A stretch of DNA of 64,000 nucleotides from Rhytidiadelphus loreus (GCA_947034895.1 OX344764.1:21452001-21516000), one strand, 5' to 3'. Shown: positions 45,551 to 58,149, counted from the stretch's first letter. The notes: generated by a model not told the origin, from the sequence alone. Made by a program: numbers and translations.

Positions 45551-48018
45551 TCCGATTGCGAGTGCAAGGATTACTGTGCGAACAAAGAAAACCAAATCGG
45601 ACAAACAACACTGCCTGGCCCTGGAGCTGGCATCAACAGGAGGCGTGAGAACGTGGACTACCTGAGAACCTTTGCATTCAATTGGTGAAGGGGAATTGGT
45701 GAGTGCACCATGCGTCAGGGCCTCCCATTTGGAAACAGCAGGGAACAACTGATCGAGTGTGGAAACAAGGGTTCAAGCGGAATATCATGCCAGGGAGCTC
45801 AGAGACGGCACCAGCAAATCTCAAGAGCAAGCGCGAGACGGGGCTCCTTTGCACTCACAGGCCGAACCAGAAGAAGCTCAGGTCAGTAATAAGAATGTGT
45901 TTCTATATCGCCCACACCGCTAACTCCATCAGCATTCCTTCAGTGAGAGCCGGTTTCTATATCCATGATCAATCTTCTACAGGACTAGGCGACAGATTGT
46001 AGAAGAATCCGGGCCAACACACTAATAATGTAAGCTATTCTCTGCTACTCTTCCTCGTCAACGGGCGGTAGTTATGCTTATGCTTCGTGCGATATGCACC
46101 CTTCGTGCTCCGACGTTTTTCGTCCAATTTCTGGACGAAAAACAGAGTTGACAACTCACATCGGGAAAAAAGCTGTGACTCAAACAGTACAGTACTGTCA
46201 CAGTGTTCTTTTAGTAATGATTCAATGTTTGAACAGTCCAATACTAAATTTGGACTATTGCAATACAATTTAGGAGGCTATTTCATGCAATTTTGCAGTA
46301 GTGCCAAATCAATATTGCTTTGGAGTTTTCTATATTGAACTGCCTTGTTGATTGCTAAATATAATTTCAGTACTGAAAATTTTTTAATTGTTGAAAATGA
46401 AAGTATACTATCTCAAAGTTCCCATGCCATTGATCCAAAGTTGAGTCAATGTTGTAACAGGGTATTGAAACATTAGTAGGGTGCAATATCATAACAATGT
46501 TGAAACATTCCAAAACATATCAATATTGCATCACAATTACTATTCAAATATTTTGTTGGTATTATGTCAATTTTTAATATTTCAACATTGTAAATGAGCT
46601 ATGGAATAATATTATTCACTATTTGTTTGTTCTAATATTGAAACAATGCCACATTCAATGTTATCCAATCTTTTCTTGTTCTTTCATTGAAACAATACCA
46701 CATCAAAAGTAGTGAAGCAATATCACATCAAAAATAGTAATATATTATATTTGGGATACATGTTAGTGCAATGTTTGTCGACAAAATATTCCATAAGTGA
46801 AATCTTACACAACAAATTGAAATGTTTGGGTACTTGGGACACACTACTTCAGTGCTAATTTTCTTAAGCCGTGATTCAAAAGATTGTTTCTCATCAAGAA
46901 TTGAATACACTAAATGAGACAACTAGAAAAATTCTATAAGAAGATCTGTAAGAAAAATTCCACTACTCTGCATTACCACTAACATCACCAAAAAAACATA
47001 CAAAAGAAACTCAAGATGCAAATCTTTGCCATACTATGGAAAGTGATGTTGAGGATTGAAGTTGATCCCATGGTGGCAATGCAAATTGTTACCTGCACAT
47101 ATCCATTGTACCACTATTTGTTAATGCTTGAAAGAGTAATTAGTAAGTTGCTTTTGATTTTCAAGTCAAAGACTAATTTCAAAAACTTAAGACAAGTATC
47201 CTCTAGATAGGCAAGCAAGAAGTAGCTACAATACTCTAAATTACTCTACTATTGTACATTTGTAACTTGACTTTTAATGTAGTATCTCATTTTGTTCTTA
47301 ACCTATGATTGAAGTAAAGATTACATATACATACCTCAATCGTCAAATTCAAGGTCATCAACTGCAATCTTGTCAACTAAGCAAATTCTTTTCATGTTTG
47401 AAAAAACTTCAATTAATTTCACTTCAGCTAACTTCATTTGTGATCTTGCAGTAGACATGTCTAGTGGGTTGAATGTCTTTCCCAACATTTCTACCTCCAG
47501 CTAAAAACAAATACAAAACCAAAATTCATTAGTACAAAATAATTTAATATGTAAGCATGGATTGAAAGCTCTAGATAGCTCTACTTGCAAAAAAAACAAA
47601 ATCAAAGTACAAAATCTAATAGAGAAGGTTTCAAAAATAAAATATGTGTCATTCAAAAATTCACTGCACAAAAGAAGAATCCACCCTGCTCTTTTGTGAT
47701 TTCAACAATGCCATGCAAATCATAGCACTCTTCAGTCATTGCACGTGCAATTGCACCATACATTGCATCACTTCCAAAAGGATCTATGAAGCCAAACTCA
47801 TGCATTTGAATCCTCCATTTGTCACCTTCAAAACAAATCACAATTGAATAACAAATTCAGTACAAGTTGCAGGTTCACATCTTGTGTAAAATTAAGTCCC
47901 ATTGGTCTTGCAAGTGAGAACCTTACTAGTGAAGTCTGGACTGCCAAAAAACCGACTTGGCTTATGGGAGTTGACAACTTAAATTGATTTTATGACTCTT
48001 CAAGTCATAAGGAAGTAA

Positions 48019-48225
48019 CACTAGTAGAAAATCTGAAATTTCTGTCATTTTGGTTGCATTGTTTTGGACAAAATCTAACAGAAATCTGTTGCTTATTTCT
48101 GTCATTTTGGTCGCATTGTTTGGGACAAAATCTAACAGAAATCTGTTGAAAGCAACAGATTTCTGTTAGATTTTGTCCAAAACAACGCGACCAAAATGAC
48201 AGAAATTTCAGATTTTCTACTAGTG
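48019..48225. mobile_element. Palindromic CACTA-type MITE
   Basis: 207 bp, starting CACTAGTAGAAAATCTGAAA and ending with the complement TTTCAGATTTTCTACTAGTG. TAA flanks it (48016-48018 and 48226-48228). The left half contains an internal duplication of ATTTCTGTCATTTTGGT. Confidence 0.85.
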
Positions 48226-48970
48226 TAATGCTAGAAATTTTCATGCACCGTTTCAGACAATGAATTGAACTTGAGATGTATACTTACTATCACTACTCAA
48301 TTAACATCCATTTAACTTCAAGTTTATGCGTACTTTCACGATGGCTCTCAAGCTCATTAAACCAGTGTTGGAATTCTTCATGAGAAGCATTCTTCTTTGG
48401 CTTAGGACAACCTAACTTCCTATAAAGCTCCATTTTGGCATCCCAGATCAAGTTCCTTCTGCAATCCCTCACATTCTTGTTAACCATTTTTGATAGGCCA
48501 CCACCAGGCCTCAGGCTTTCAAGAACTCAACCTTTGCCAAATCATTCTCCTCAATATCAAAGGAGATCATCATGGCCTCAAAAAGAACCTCATCAGAGGG
48601 GTACATTATGGAGTTCGAGAATCTCCCAAGAAGGAGTTTGCTCACAACCTCAGTTTGCTTGATCTGAAACAACAGTACTTCAATAGTCTTAGTATGAAAA
48701 CACAGACGATTCTACTGAAAGAGAGTTATGTTGATGATGGAACCAGATGTTATAACATTTTCTCACTTCCTCTCAGTTTCAAATTGCAAGTAATCTGTAG
48801 GTTTCAATGAAGTACTAGCGATGCAAAGTATTGGAGATTTCTTTCTTACAAAATGCATGAGAGAAAAATATCTAACTGTCTACACGATTCTAGTGAAGCC
48901 TATATACTAGTAGAAAATTCAACATTTCGGTCGTTTCGATCGCGTTGACCTGGACAAAATCTGTCGGAAA

Positions 48971-49146
48971 CACTAGACAGTAGAAAATCTGAAATTTTTG
49001 TTATTTTGGTCACGTTGATCTGAGCTAGTTTTCTGCTGATTTTGACAGAAATATGTTGATTTCAACGGATTTTTGTCAAAATCAACAAAAAACTGGCCCA
49101 GATCAACGTGACCAAAACAACAAAAATTTCAGATTCTCTACTTGTG
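48971..49146. mobile_element. Palindromic CACTA-type MITE
   Basis: 176 bp, from CACTAGACAGTAGAAAATCT to AGATTCTCTACTTGTG. AAA flanks both ends (48968-48970, 49147-49149). A related left end (ACTAGTAGAAAATTC at about 48907) lies just outside, so this may have inserted into another copy. Confidence 0.75.
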
Positions 49147-49696
49147 AAATGTGTTGATTTTATTCTACTCGTGATAGTTAAGAAGAAAAAATAAAAAACA
49201 GTACACAAACGTACAATCCAATACCGACAACAAGTACATATAGTTTTCCAAGGAAGATTATATCTTAACTTATGTTGGATTGCAACAAGGCATGATGCCC
49301 TTACATTTCTCCAACGAAATTTCCAATGCTTTTGTGGTAGAGAGTAGTTGCTGCTGAAGCAGCTCATTGTCCTTTATGAGTTTTGCATAGTGCCTTTTTT
49401 GAACAGCATCCATAGGAACACTAAAGTATTCTTTACCTTGTTGATGGTTGTGAAGAACAATAGATGCCCTCTCTTGTTGTTCAATCTGATCCATAGGGGT
49501 ACTAGCAATTCTTGTGACATTAGCTTCTACTCCTCTAGGAATGGTTGGTTCTCTACTAGACTGGCTCCCATGAGATGCAATGATGCTTGGATGGCGTCCT
49601 CTGTGCATAGGCATTTTAAACTGTGCCTTAAAGGCAGGCAGTCGTCTAGACTCTTGTTGGCTAGGCATTGACTAGATGTTCAACAATGCAAACAAT

Positions 49697-49934
49697 CACT
49701 AGTAGAAAGCCTTGTTTAATTGGATGTTCTTGCGTCAAAGTTGACGGATTTTCTTAAGCATCCAATGTAACATCTTCATGTGTTTATGTCAACAATGACA
49801 TCCAATGTAGCATAAAGATGTTACATTGGATGTCATTGTTGACATAAACACATGAAGATGTTACATTGGATGCTTAAGAAAATCCGTCAACTTTGACGCA
49901 AGAACATCCAATTAAACAAGGCTTTCTACTAGTG
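49697..49934. mobile_element. Palindromic CACTA-type MITE
   Basis: 238 bp, from CACTAGTAGAAAGCC to GGCTTTCTACTAGTG, palindromic throughout. AAT flanks it (49694-49696 and 49935-49937). It lies immediately 5' of the remnant gene's ATG at 49668. Confidence 0.85.
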
Positions 49935-49989
49935 AATATCATGTTAAAAACAATGATGCAGACGGTACATGGTTGTCTATTTGGATGTG

Positions 49990-50360
49990 ATGTGGGCTTT
50001 TCACGTCCGGATGTTATGACGCGTCCGTCCTGAGGTGTTAAAACCTGTCGCCAATGTTGACGGGATCGTCCACAGCGCGGATGAAGTTTGTCCAGTGAGG
50101 CGATGGCGTCTGGACACACTGTGCGGTACTCGTCCGTCACTAAGATGGCCATTCCGTCGCAAAATGGACATTCGGCTCCTGGACGGAAAGGCGTCTCTTG
50201 CTCGGGAATCCGTCTCTAGGACAGACAGGCCGTCCCCTAGATGGGAATTCATCGTTGGCCAGGAATCTGTCCCCTGGACGGGAAAGTCACCACTTGGATG
50301 GTTTTGTTGGCGGGGCTACCCTGTGACTTCGAATCCATCGGGTTTAGGGTCCATCCGTCT
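49990..50360. repeat. GC-rich stretch dense in CCGTC / GACGG
   Basis: CCGTC or its complement GACGG recurs more than a dozen times at irregular spacing (for example GCGTCCGTCC, CTCGTCCGTCAC, CTGGACGGAAAGG, GGCCGTCCCC). The base composition contrasts with the AT-rich surroundings. It may be the subterminal motif array of a CACTA-like element whose end is at 50552. Confidence 0.5.
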
Positions 50361-50551
50361 ACACATCAGTCATCATTCCATCTAGTTGGATTTAGGTAGG
50401 GCTTAGGATTTAGGGTTTTAGGAATGGCTTCAAAGTGTATTATAAGGACTTTTGCCTATTCAAGATTACTTTTCCTTGCTAATTTTGCCTTTCATGACTT
50501 GGTTGGAGTACAACCATTGCAGTAGAGCTAAGTCCAAGAAGAGTGTGTTGT

Positions 50552-50570
50552 CACTAGTAGAAAATTATGT
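50552..50570 (+). other. Isolated CACTA-type terminus
   Basis: CACTAGTAGAAAATTATG matches the MITE ends above, but no matching opposite end is seen nearby. Confidence 0.45.
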
Positions 50571-50764
50571 CCAAATCAACAGAAAATCATCAAAAACTTG
50601 TTGATTTGGCTACTGCATTGACTGTTTTTACATTTTTTTGTTGATTTGAGCCCAAGCTAACACAATGGTTAACAAATTTTTGTTCATTTGAGCACAAGTT
50701 AACAAAATGGTTTAACAAGTTTTTGATCATTTGAATAGTGCAACGACCAAATTAACAAATTTTT

Positions 50765-51055
50765 GTTGAATGTTTTAGGGTTGTTTTAGGGTTGTTTGGG
50801 GGTTGTTTGGGGGTTATTTGAGGATTGTTTGGGGGTTTGTTTGAGGGTTGTTTGGGGGTTATTTGGGGGTTTGTTTGGGGTTTGTTTGGGGTTTGTTTGG
50901 GGTTTGTTTGGGGTTTGTTTGGGGTTTTGGGTTTTTTTGTTTAGGGTTTGTTTTGGAGTTATTTTCGGGTTGTTTTTGGGTTGATTTGGGGAGGTTTGGG
51001 GGGGTTTCTTGGGGTTGTTTTTGAATTGTTTTTGGATTGTTTTTGGAATCTTTAA
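50765..51055. repeat. GGGTTTGTTT / GGGTTGTTT minisatellite
   Basis: Eleven- to fifteen-base units of the form GGTTTGTTTGG or GGGTTGTTTGG repeat about 20 times. The strand asymmetry (G/T against C/A) and runs of G could allow G-quadruplex formation. Open frames across it are products of the repeat. Confidence 0.75.
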
Positions 51056-51179
51056 GAATTTTTCAAAAATTATGAATTTAGAGTTCAAATTGTATTTTAT
51101 TTTCAATCAAATTTTGAATTTGATTGAAGTTCTAATTAAATTCATAATGTAATTCAACTTTGATTTTGAAACTTTGATT

Positions 51180-52480
51180 GTATTAAGGTTTTCAACATAT
51201 GAAAGGCCCATAATTGCTTCTAAATATTAGTCTTCCAAGCAAGGGTGAAATCTTCATTTATGTTTGTTTTTTCAATAGATTTAACTAGATGATCTAACTT
51301 ATACTTATTTTGACCTATTTTTCCCTCTTGAAATTGTAAAATAAAAAACTTCACCAATTACAACATCATGATGCTTGGATTTAAAAATAATAATGTTTCA
51401 TTCATACCAAATGATTATATTTCATTTTTCCAAAATTTTAGCTGAAAAATTTAGATACATGTCAATTCTACAATTTGTAATTTTACATCATATGCTAAAA
51501 AAAATATGTTAGAGAATCTATATTAAAAATTGCAACAAAAAATATTTTATATTCATGCTTGGAGAAAAAAATAAGTGGATATAAATTGAGATTGATTTAC
51601 AACATTCAATGAAAAGAATTCTAGTAATGAAACTAAAGATTTCCAAACTTAATGGTTGCAATGTACTAATGTACATGTTGTAGTCAACAATTTACATCCT
51701 ATTTTTTAAATTTTAAAAAAAAATATTTGAAATTGCATTCAATAAAGAATTTCAAAATTTACTTTAGAGTAGAAATTCTACTTTAAATTGGAAATTGAAA
51801 TTCTTCATAAGTTTCACCTCTCTAATCTATATAGAACAATCCAAAAATTCTCATAAGATTAATATTTTAGAAAATCAATTTGAAATTCCTATTTATTTGA
51901 AAAATACATTCAATTTTTTTTGGCTAACATGTATACATATCTAGAAAATCTATACATTATACAATAACTTTCTCATGATGTAATCAAAAGTTATAAAAAT
52001 TGTGAGTCCTTCAAACTATCCCTTCACCACATGTTGTGTAAAAATTTTAAAGGAAAAAAAAGGGAATTCAATTTCTAATTACATGAACAAAAACACTAGC
52101 AATATTGTCAAAAAATTCTACTTTGTTCTTTAGGGGTCTAAATTTTAATTTTAATTTTTTTGACAAATTGTCTCCTTGGTGGACAAAATGGATTTTGGGC
52201 AAGTTTGTATGATCTAAAAAAATGTTTAACAACTTTAAGTTTCCTATTTAGAACAATCTCACCGTTGACATTATTGTATTTCAATTCCATTTTAGAGCTA
52301 TTAACGCTTTAGTTTTTCTTTCAATCTTGAACCTGCTTCTACTTAATAATTTAAAAAAAATGAAAATCAAGTGTGTTTTTAAAAAAAAAATTAATTCTAA
52401 ACTTTCAACACAATTCTTGAACAATTTTTTTTTTAAATATTTAAATTCTACATGAGCAATTTTCAAATTCTAATTTAGAG
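51180..52480 (-). repeat. Degenerate TTAA-element sequence (B, then A)
   Basis: About 51600-52135 aligns with the middle and end of subfamily B (CCTTCACCACATGTTGTGTAAA, ending CTTTAGGGG). From about 52150 subfamily A text follows (CCTTGGTGGACAAAATGG, AGAACAATCTCACCGTTGAC, CAATCTTGAACCTGCTTCTA). Ends are decayed. Confidence 0.5.
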
Positions 52481-52689
52481 CTATTCAAATTGTATGTTCT
52501 ACATTACAAAAAACTTGAATATGAATTGTGTCCAAATCACCTCCTAGTAAAATGTTTGCCAAATATTTAAAATATATTTAATTGAATTGAAGTTCTTATC
52601 ACTGAAATTTCATGTGGAAAATTTTTAGACCACCAAGTTTGACATTCTATAAGCAATAGGAATATTTTCTATTAACTAAATAATTCACA

Positions 52690-53070
52690 ATTCAGTCTTT
52701 TTTCAATTCAGCAGACTTTGGAGGCTTTTTTTGCATAGTATAGTCCTTTTTTTCAAAAAACTTCAAACTAGTAAAAGTTGGAGAATCAAGTTAACTTTCA
52801 TCTCCAACAATCCGTTTGTGATTTCAAGTCTTCAATTAAAAGTTATGAACAGAATTCAGAGAGGGTTTGGAATGAAATTTCTTTTTGATATTTACAAACA
52901 CTCTCTCTGAATTTTTCCCATAACTTTTTATTGAAGACTCAAAATCACAAACGGATTTTTGAAGATGAAATTTTACTTGATCTTCCAAGTTTTACTAGTT
53001 TGAAGTTTTTTGAAAAAAGGTACTATACTATGAGAAATCAGCCTCCAAACTCTGCTGATTTGAACCAAAA
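52690..53070. repeat. Foldback element with arms of about 150 bp
   Basis: Left-arm phrases GCAGACTTTGGAGGC, CAAACTAGTAAAAGTTGGA and AACAATCCGTTTGTGATTT reappear complemented and in reverse order (AAATCACAAACGGATTTTTG, CCAAGTTTTACTAGTTTG, GCCTCCAAACTCTGC). It lies just inside the right arm of the long-TIR element. Confidence 0.7.
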
Positions 53071-53508
53071 ATGACAAAAAATTGAAAACCGAAATAAATA
53101 ACTATTTTTTCTCTCTATAGTCATGTGCTCTCACACATGGTGCAATGGATAGGAAACCCCATTGCACCCCACCCACGTGGGGTGCCACCTAGGTGCTGCC
53201 CGCATGGCAATTTGAAAAAAATATATACGGTATACTTTCATTTTCAACAATTAAAAAAATTTCAGTACTGAAATTGTATTTAGCAATCAACAATTTCAAT
53301 CTATATTTAGCAGTCAACAATTTTAGTATTGTTCAATATAGAAAACTCCAAAGCAATATTGATTTGGCACTACTGCAAAATTGCATGAAATAGCCTCCTA
53401 AATTGTATTGCAGTAGTCCAATACTAATATTGGACTATTCAAACATTGAATCATTACTAAAAGAACACTGTGACAATACTATTTGAGTCACAACTTTTTT
53501 CCCGATGT

Positions 53509-54689
53509 ATAAGAAAAATCCAACCTTGTTGGATGACAAATATTTTCTAATGGAATTTGCAAGTGTCTCTAAACATTCTTTCTTCTCTTGAGTCTCCTAC
53601 TTCATCACTTGTCTTCATCACTTGTCTTCTCCACTTGATCATTGTTTTGTGGGTTTGTTGCCTTGGATTTGCAAATTTTCTTCCCAATGCGAAGCTATGG
53701 CTTGTCAAGTATGCGCACAATTGGAGGGACTTAATTGAGAAAATATGTCAACTTATAGTATGACTTCAACCACAAGTTCTTGTAAGGCTTAACACACCCC
53801 TGTGACCCCCAAAATGCAAGGTTATGCTTGAATTCTTTGAGTTTTCACTCTTTGTTCATGCTCTATACCACTCCACTTGCTTCCCAAATGCAGTCAACCT
53901 TGAGTTGACCTTGAAATCTGAAATTACACTCTCCTCACTCTCTCTGTGGGCTTCCAATCACATTTTGTGGCTTTGAATTCTGAAATTTTAAAAGCAAAAA
54001 AATTTCCGCCAAGGACTCGCTGCTTAGGTTCCATGTACTGTTTTCACTTATCAATGGAATGGTCCATGTGTTTCAAGAAAAAAAAAAAATTCTGAAATTT
54101 CAACCCCTCACACTCTCACTCTAGGCCTCAATCACACCCTGTGGCTTTGATTTCTGAAATTTCAGACCCGGTCCTCACACTCTCTGTAGTTAGAAAAGGG
54201 AAGCTCTCAGTGTTTAAATAAAACTTTCAGTATTGAAATCTAAACTCTCAATCTATGGAAGGAAGCTCTCAATATTTGGGATGAGTTTTTAATGTGTAGG
54301 ACAAGTGCTCAGTCTTTGAACTCGTGTTTCCAAGATTTGGAAATAAATTCCAAAAAAATATGGAAATGAGGACCTCCGTGGATATCCTCTCCTTTTTTAT
54401 TTTGGTTTAAATTAGATGATGTTAATGATAATGCTAATGGACATCACTTTAGCAACCGGTCAATCAAGCAACTCTTGTACCGACCTTTTGGCCGGCTTGA
54501 CTTACTACCTTACTGATCTAGCTTACTGGCCAACCTGGTTGCTGGCCAGGTTGGGCTAGGCTAACTAGTTTCCAAAAATCTGATTATTATATGGAAGACT
54601 TCTTTGACTGTTGCTCACCAATTTTTTGGCAATTAAATTCCCAACTTTGGGATTAAAACCAAAACAACTTGGGTCTCCTATTGGTGACC
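53509..54689. other. Gene-poor stretch
   Basis: Several related phrases (CACACTCTC, TCTGAAATTTCA) recur between 53900 and 54200, but no gene or element boundary can be set. Confidence 0.35.
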
Positions 54690-56560
54690 CTTTCAACAAA
54701 ATTAATAAGGAAATTCTACCTAGGTGCAAAGCTTTGCCGTCTAGAGGGATTAGGCCCCAAGTTTTAAAAGGATTTTTAAAAGATTAGTTTAAGAAACATA
54801 AAAGGGAGAACACATAGGGCAATAGCTTTGCCGTATTAGAGGTTTTAGCCTCAAATTCTGGAACAATTTTGCAAGAATTATGTTACACGTATGAAATCAA
54901 GAGTTTTGGATCCAATCCAAGATCTCTCTAAATGATCAAAAACATTTTTATAGGACCACTTATTCCTATGTCAAGGCTTTAGGGGGAATTTTATACACCA
55001 AACTGACCAAAGGTAGGAAATCCCACACAAGAAGCTCAGTGGAATATTTTATTAGTAAACGAGACACTTAATGAACCACAACAAACATGCAAATTGTTAG
55101 CAACAAGGCCTATAGGGGGTTTTCACCAAAAGATGGGAATTCCCACACAATAAGCTTGCTTGTGATGGTTAGTACATAAAAAATGCAACCAAACAAGCAC
55201 CAAGGTATTCAAACTAATGGCAAAGCCAGAATTTGGTTTAGATATCCTTAGGATTAGTACCAAAGACTCAAAGTAAACTAAATACTTCAAATAATGATTC
55301 GAAAACGTAATGGTTAGCAAGCGTTCCAAAGGGACCCCAACGTCCTTTGAAATAGGCTCAAACACAATAGAACTTAGAAACCAAAGAGCAAAAAGGCTCC
55401 ACAATGCAATTTAAACAAGTTTTTTGGCAAATTGTCAATATTCTAACAATGTGGCCGCGTTTGGCCAAAGCTTACGAAATGAAAAAGGTACAAACAAAAG
55501 GTTTTGGTCTTGAACAACCAAGGAACAAAATGAAGAAAAGGGGTGCAGAGGGAGTCGGTGGGAGGCCTTTAATATGTTTTCAAGGCCCCTCACTTACCCC
55601 CATTTACTCTAAACTACCTAATTAGCTAAAAAATCAAAAACTACTTGTTACTACGCCAATTTCTACCATATTGTTGGTCGTGCTCATAACTTTTGGAGAA
55701 AAACTCCAAATAAGAAACAAACTACGCCGTTGGCTCCAAAAGACCTAAATTAGCTTGGAAATCCCCTTACCCCCTACTTTTCAGCTAGTTTCTTTACAAA
55801 AAGATAGCATTTTCCAACCTAGTGGAAAGGTGAAAAATCTAAATTTTGGAGTTAATGGTTTTTGATCATTTTGGCTAGCTAGAGCTATTTGGAAAGTTTG
55901 ACAATGTAAGAAGAGAGTCCAAGATGTCTTCATTTGGCCTTCATATGCTCCTAATTTGCTGGGCATCTTGTGAAATGTTTTGAAATTCCATTAAAACTTG
56001 TATGCGCCCCTGATTCGGGTAGTTATCAATGTTAGAATGTCATGAAACTTGATCAGGCGCTTATTTATGCTAAAACACACTATCCTAATTTTTAGTGAGA
56101 TTTTACCATTACCAGAGGAATTTATATGTTTTTTTCCCACCCTGATAAAAGTGGTTGACTTCCCATGGATTCATGTTGTGTAATTTGGAAAATTACCAAA
56201 CTTTTTGGATGGCATCTACCAAGTTCCAAAATCCTTTGTGCTAAGTTTCAAGTCCAACTTGCACTCTATAGTGGAGAAATAAATTTATACCTCCCAATTT
56301 TAATTCCTCCGGAGAGGAATGATTCCCATATTAGGAAATCTGAGCAAACCGATTCCACCAATATCTTCCAATTATGTTTTTTTTTGTAGTGGTCAGTCGC
56401 TGTGAATTAACCATGTTCTTAACATGGTGATTTGCTATCGGAATGTTAACTGGCCAATATTCCAACAGACCTTTAATTGGATTCCAATTCATCATTTTAG
56501 CCTTGAATTTGGACGCTTGAAGGTATTTTAAGCATTTTCATACTTTTCACTAAACCACAC
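54690..56560 (+). repeat. Dispersed repeat C, copy 2
   Basis: Counterpart of 6300-7960, same orientation and same order of landmarks. No intact coding region. Confidence 0.45.
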
Positions 56561-56762
56561 TGTTTTGATAGGGACTTCTACCAACTACAGTGCAAACACT
56601 CTTTTTAAGTCTTTTTTGTAATAATTACTATAAAAATAAGCAAAAAGCAAAAAAATTTAAATCCTGAGACCCAGGTGCCATTTACGAGGCTCACACCATA
56701 ATGAAGATGACAATTTCTTTCTTCATCACCAAAAAAATGCAATGCAACACGTTTTTTAAGCG

Positions 56763-57180
56763 ACTTTGGATCTTGGGCAACCTCTCTTGGAGGAGAATGC
56801 GGGTCCAGGCGAACTCTTAAAGATGACCTCTTATGTGGGATGACCGAGGGTGGAGGTGGGAACCACTACCTTCCCTTTGTCTAAAAATTGACAATTTGGG
56901 CCTTTGGGGGGGATCTAGGGGCAACTTTGGATCTTTGGCAACCTCTCTAGGAGGAGAACACGGGTACGGGCAAACTCTTAAGGGCGACCTCTTGTGTGGG
57001 GCGACCACGGGTGGAGGTGGGAACCATTGCCTTCCTTTCGTCCAAAAATTAACAATTTGGGCCTTTGGGGGGTTTCTAAGGGTGACTTCGGGTCTTGGGC
57101 GCCCTCTCTTGGAGGAGAACATGGGTCCGGGCAAACTCTTGTGTTATGCGACTATGAGTGGAGGTGGAGCCATTGCCTTT
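56763..57180. repeat. 161-bp tandem repeat, about 2.6 copies
   Basis: ACTT(T/C)GG(A/G)TCTTGGGC starts units at 56763, 56924 and 57085. Each unit carries CTCTCTTGGAGGAGAA, GGGCAAACTCTTAAGG, GGTGGAGGTGGGAACCA and CAATTTGGGCCTTTGGGG. The third unit lacks part of its middle. The GGTGGAGG segments produce overlapping open frames that are not genes. Confidence 0.85.
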
Positions 57181-57189
57181 AGGACATCT

Positions 57190-58149
57190 TTTTTTTACAA
57201 TTTTCTGCATTAAGAAGAGATTATAAACATCTTTCTTCTCCTTCTTTTTGGTTTGAAAAGTTTCTTATTAATATTTTTTTTCTTAGAATCTTGATATTTC
57301 ATAAAAATATTAAAAGAAATTATTTCTTAGATTAATAAAAATTATTTTCTATTTATTTTCCCTTGATTTCTTTCATTAGATTGGAGTTGCTAATATATAT
57401 ATGCCTTAATTTTTAGGAACTCCATTGGAAAAGTTTATAGAATTTTTTCTTGATTCCTAGGGTCTTTATAAGATGGGGTCTTCTAAAATTTCCCTTGTTT
57501 GCTGAATCTTCCGTATTTATAATGCAAAATTTGTTATTATGATTTGCAAGTTCCTTCTTGTAATTATGCATTGAAAATGATCAATTTGGTTGTCGAACTA
57601 AAACTTTTGATGTCATTCAAGAATGAGTGATTATTCCCAAAAGGACATATTGGCTAACTATATGGGTTTATTGTTAAGTGCCTTGATATCATTTTTGAGT
57701 CTCCCAAGATTCATTACAAACAACCTATTAAAGAAAAAAAGTTGGAGAACACGAAGAATTGTTGGCGGGTGGCTCTAACCTATGTGTATGGGCTGCAACA
57801 TTCAAAGAGGACCATAGAGATTATACAAAAAAATCATAAATATACAATGAAATCTATCTTGTATTCTATTAGAAAAATTGACCACTTGATAGATATGAAT
57901 GATATGGAGAAACACAACAATAGAGTATTTGAAAATACATTGATAGTGAGGTACTTTGTAAGGAAGTTAGGTGACCTTATTGAACCTAATCTGAAGAAGC
58001 AATTAATATGTGGATAGGTGGCAAACTTGCTCATTGATAAACCATGGTTGATGATGCCCCTTAAAGTAGTTTTTTGCACCAATGTTCTTGTAATAGGACA
58101 TGATGTTACTAGATTAGTATGAATAGAAACGTAGGTCACATTGCTTGCA
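57190..58149. other. Gene-poor stretch
   Basis: An open frame at 57742-58017 has no recognisable motif or splice partner. Otherwise AT-rich DNA. Confidence 0.35.

Larger units (their letters stand above)
47336..49668 (-). pseudogene. Multi-exon gene remnant inside the long-TIR element
   Basis: Recognisable exon-like blocks in order: 49668 to about 49305 (starts MPSQQESRRLPAFKAQFKMP, ends in a coiled-coil-like LLQQQLLSTTKALEISLEKC); about 48515-48293 (LRPGGGLSKMVNKNVRDCRR, HEEFQHWFNELESH); about 47830-47653 (acceptor TTTGTTTTGAAG, then GDKWRIQMHEFGFIDPFGS); and 47500-47336 (acceptor TTTTTAG, LEVEMLGKTFNPLDMST, ends LEFDD and stop). Two blocks end in stops rather than clear donors, so the gene is probably decayed. 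The third and fourth blocks are the best defined. A CACTA-type MITE (48019-48225) sits between blocks. No known domain is recognised; a transposon accessory protein is a guess from its location. Confidence 0.4.
46158..53508. mobile_element. 7.35-kb element with long terminal inverted repeats
   Basis: The arm 46158-46409 reappears inverted at 53230-53508. Shared text includes ACATCGGGAAAAAAG, TGTTCTTTTAGTAATGATTC, TAGGAGGCTATTTCATGCAA and AATTGTTGAAAATGAAAGTA. The right arm has about 27 extra bases, a repeated AATTGTTGA(T/C)TGCTAAATA unit. I see no convincing target duplication. Inside are a multi-exon gene remnant on the minus strand and several later insertions. The superfamily is unknown. 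Confidence 0.65.

Noticed and set aside
50786..51106. Pro/Asn/Gln-rich protein
   Set aside because: The frame is produced by the GGGTTTGTTT minisatellite read on the minus strand.
57742..58017. Small protein gene
   Set aside because: Isolated open frame in AT-rich DNA, no recognisable motif and no exon partner.
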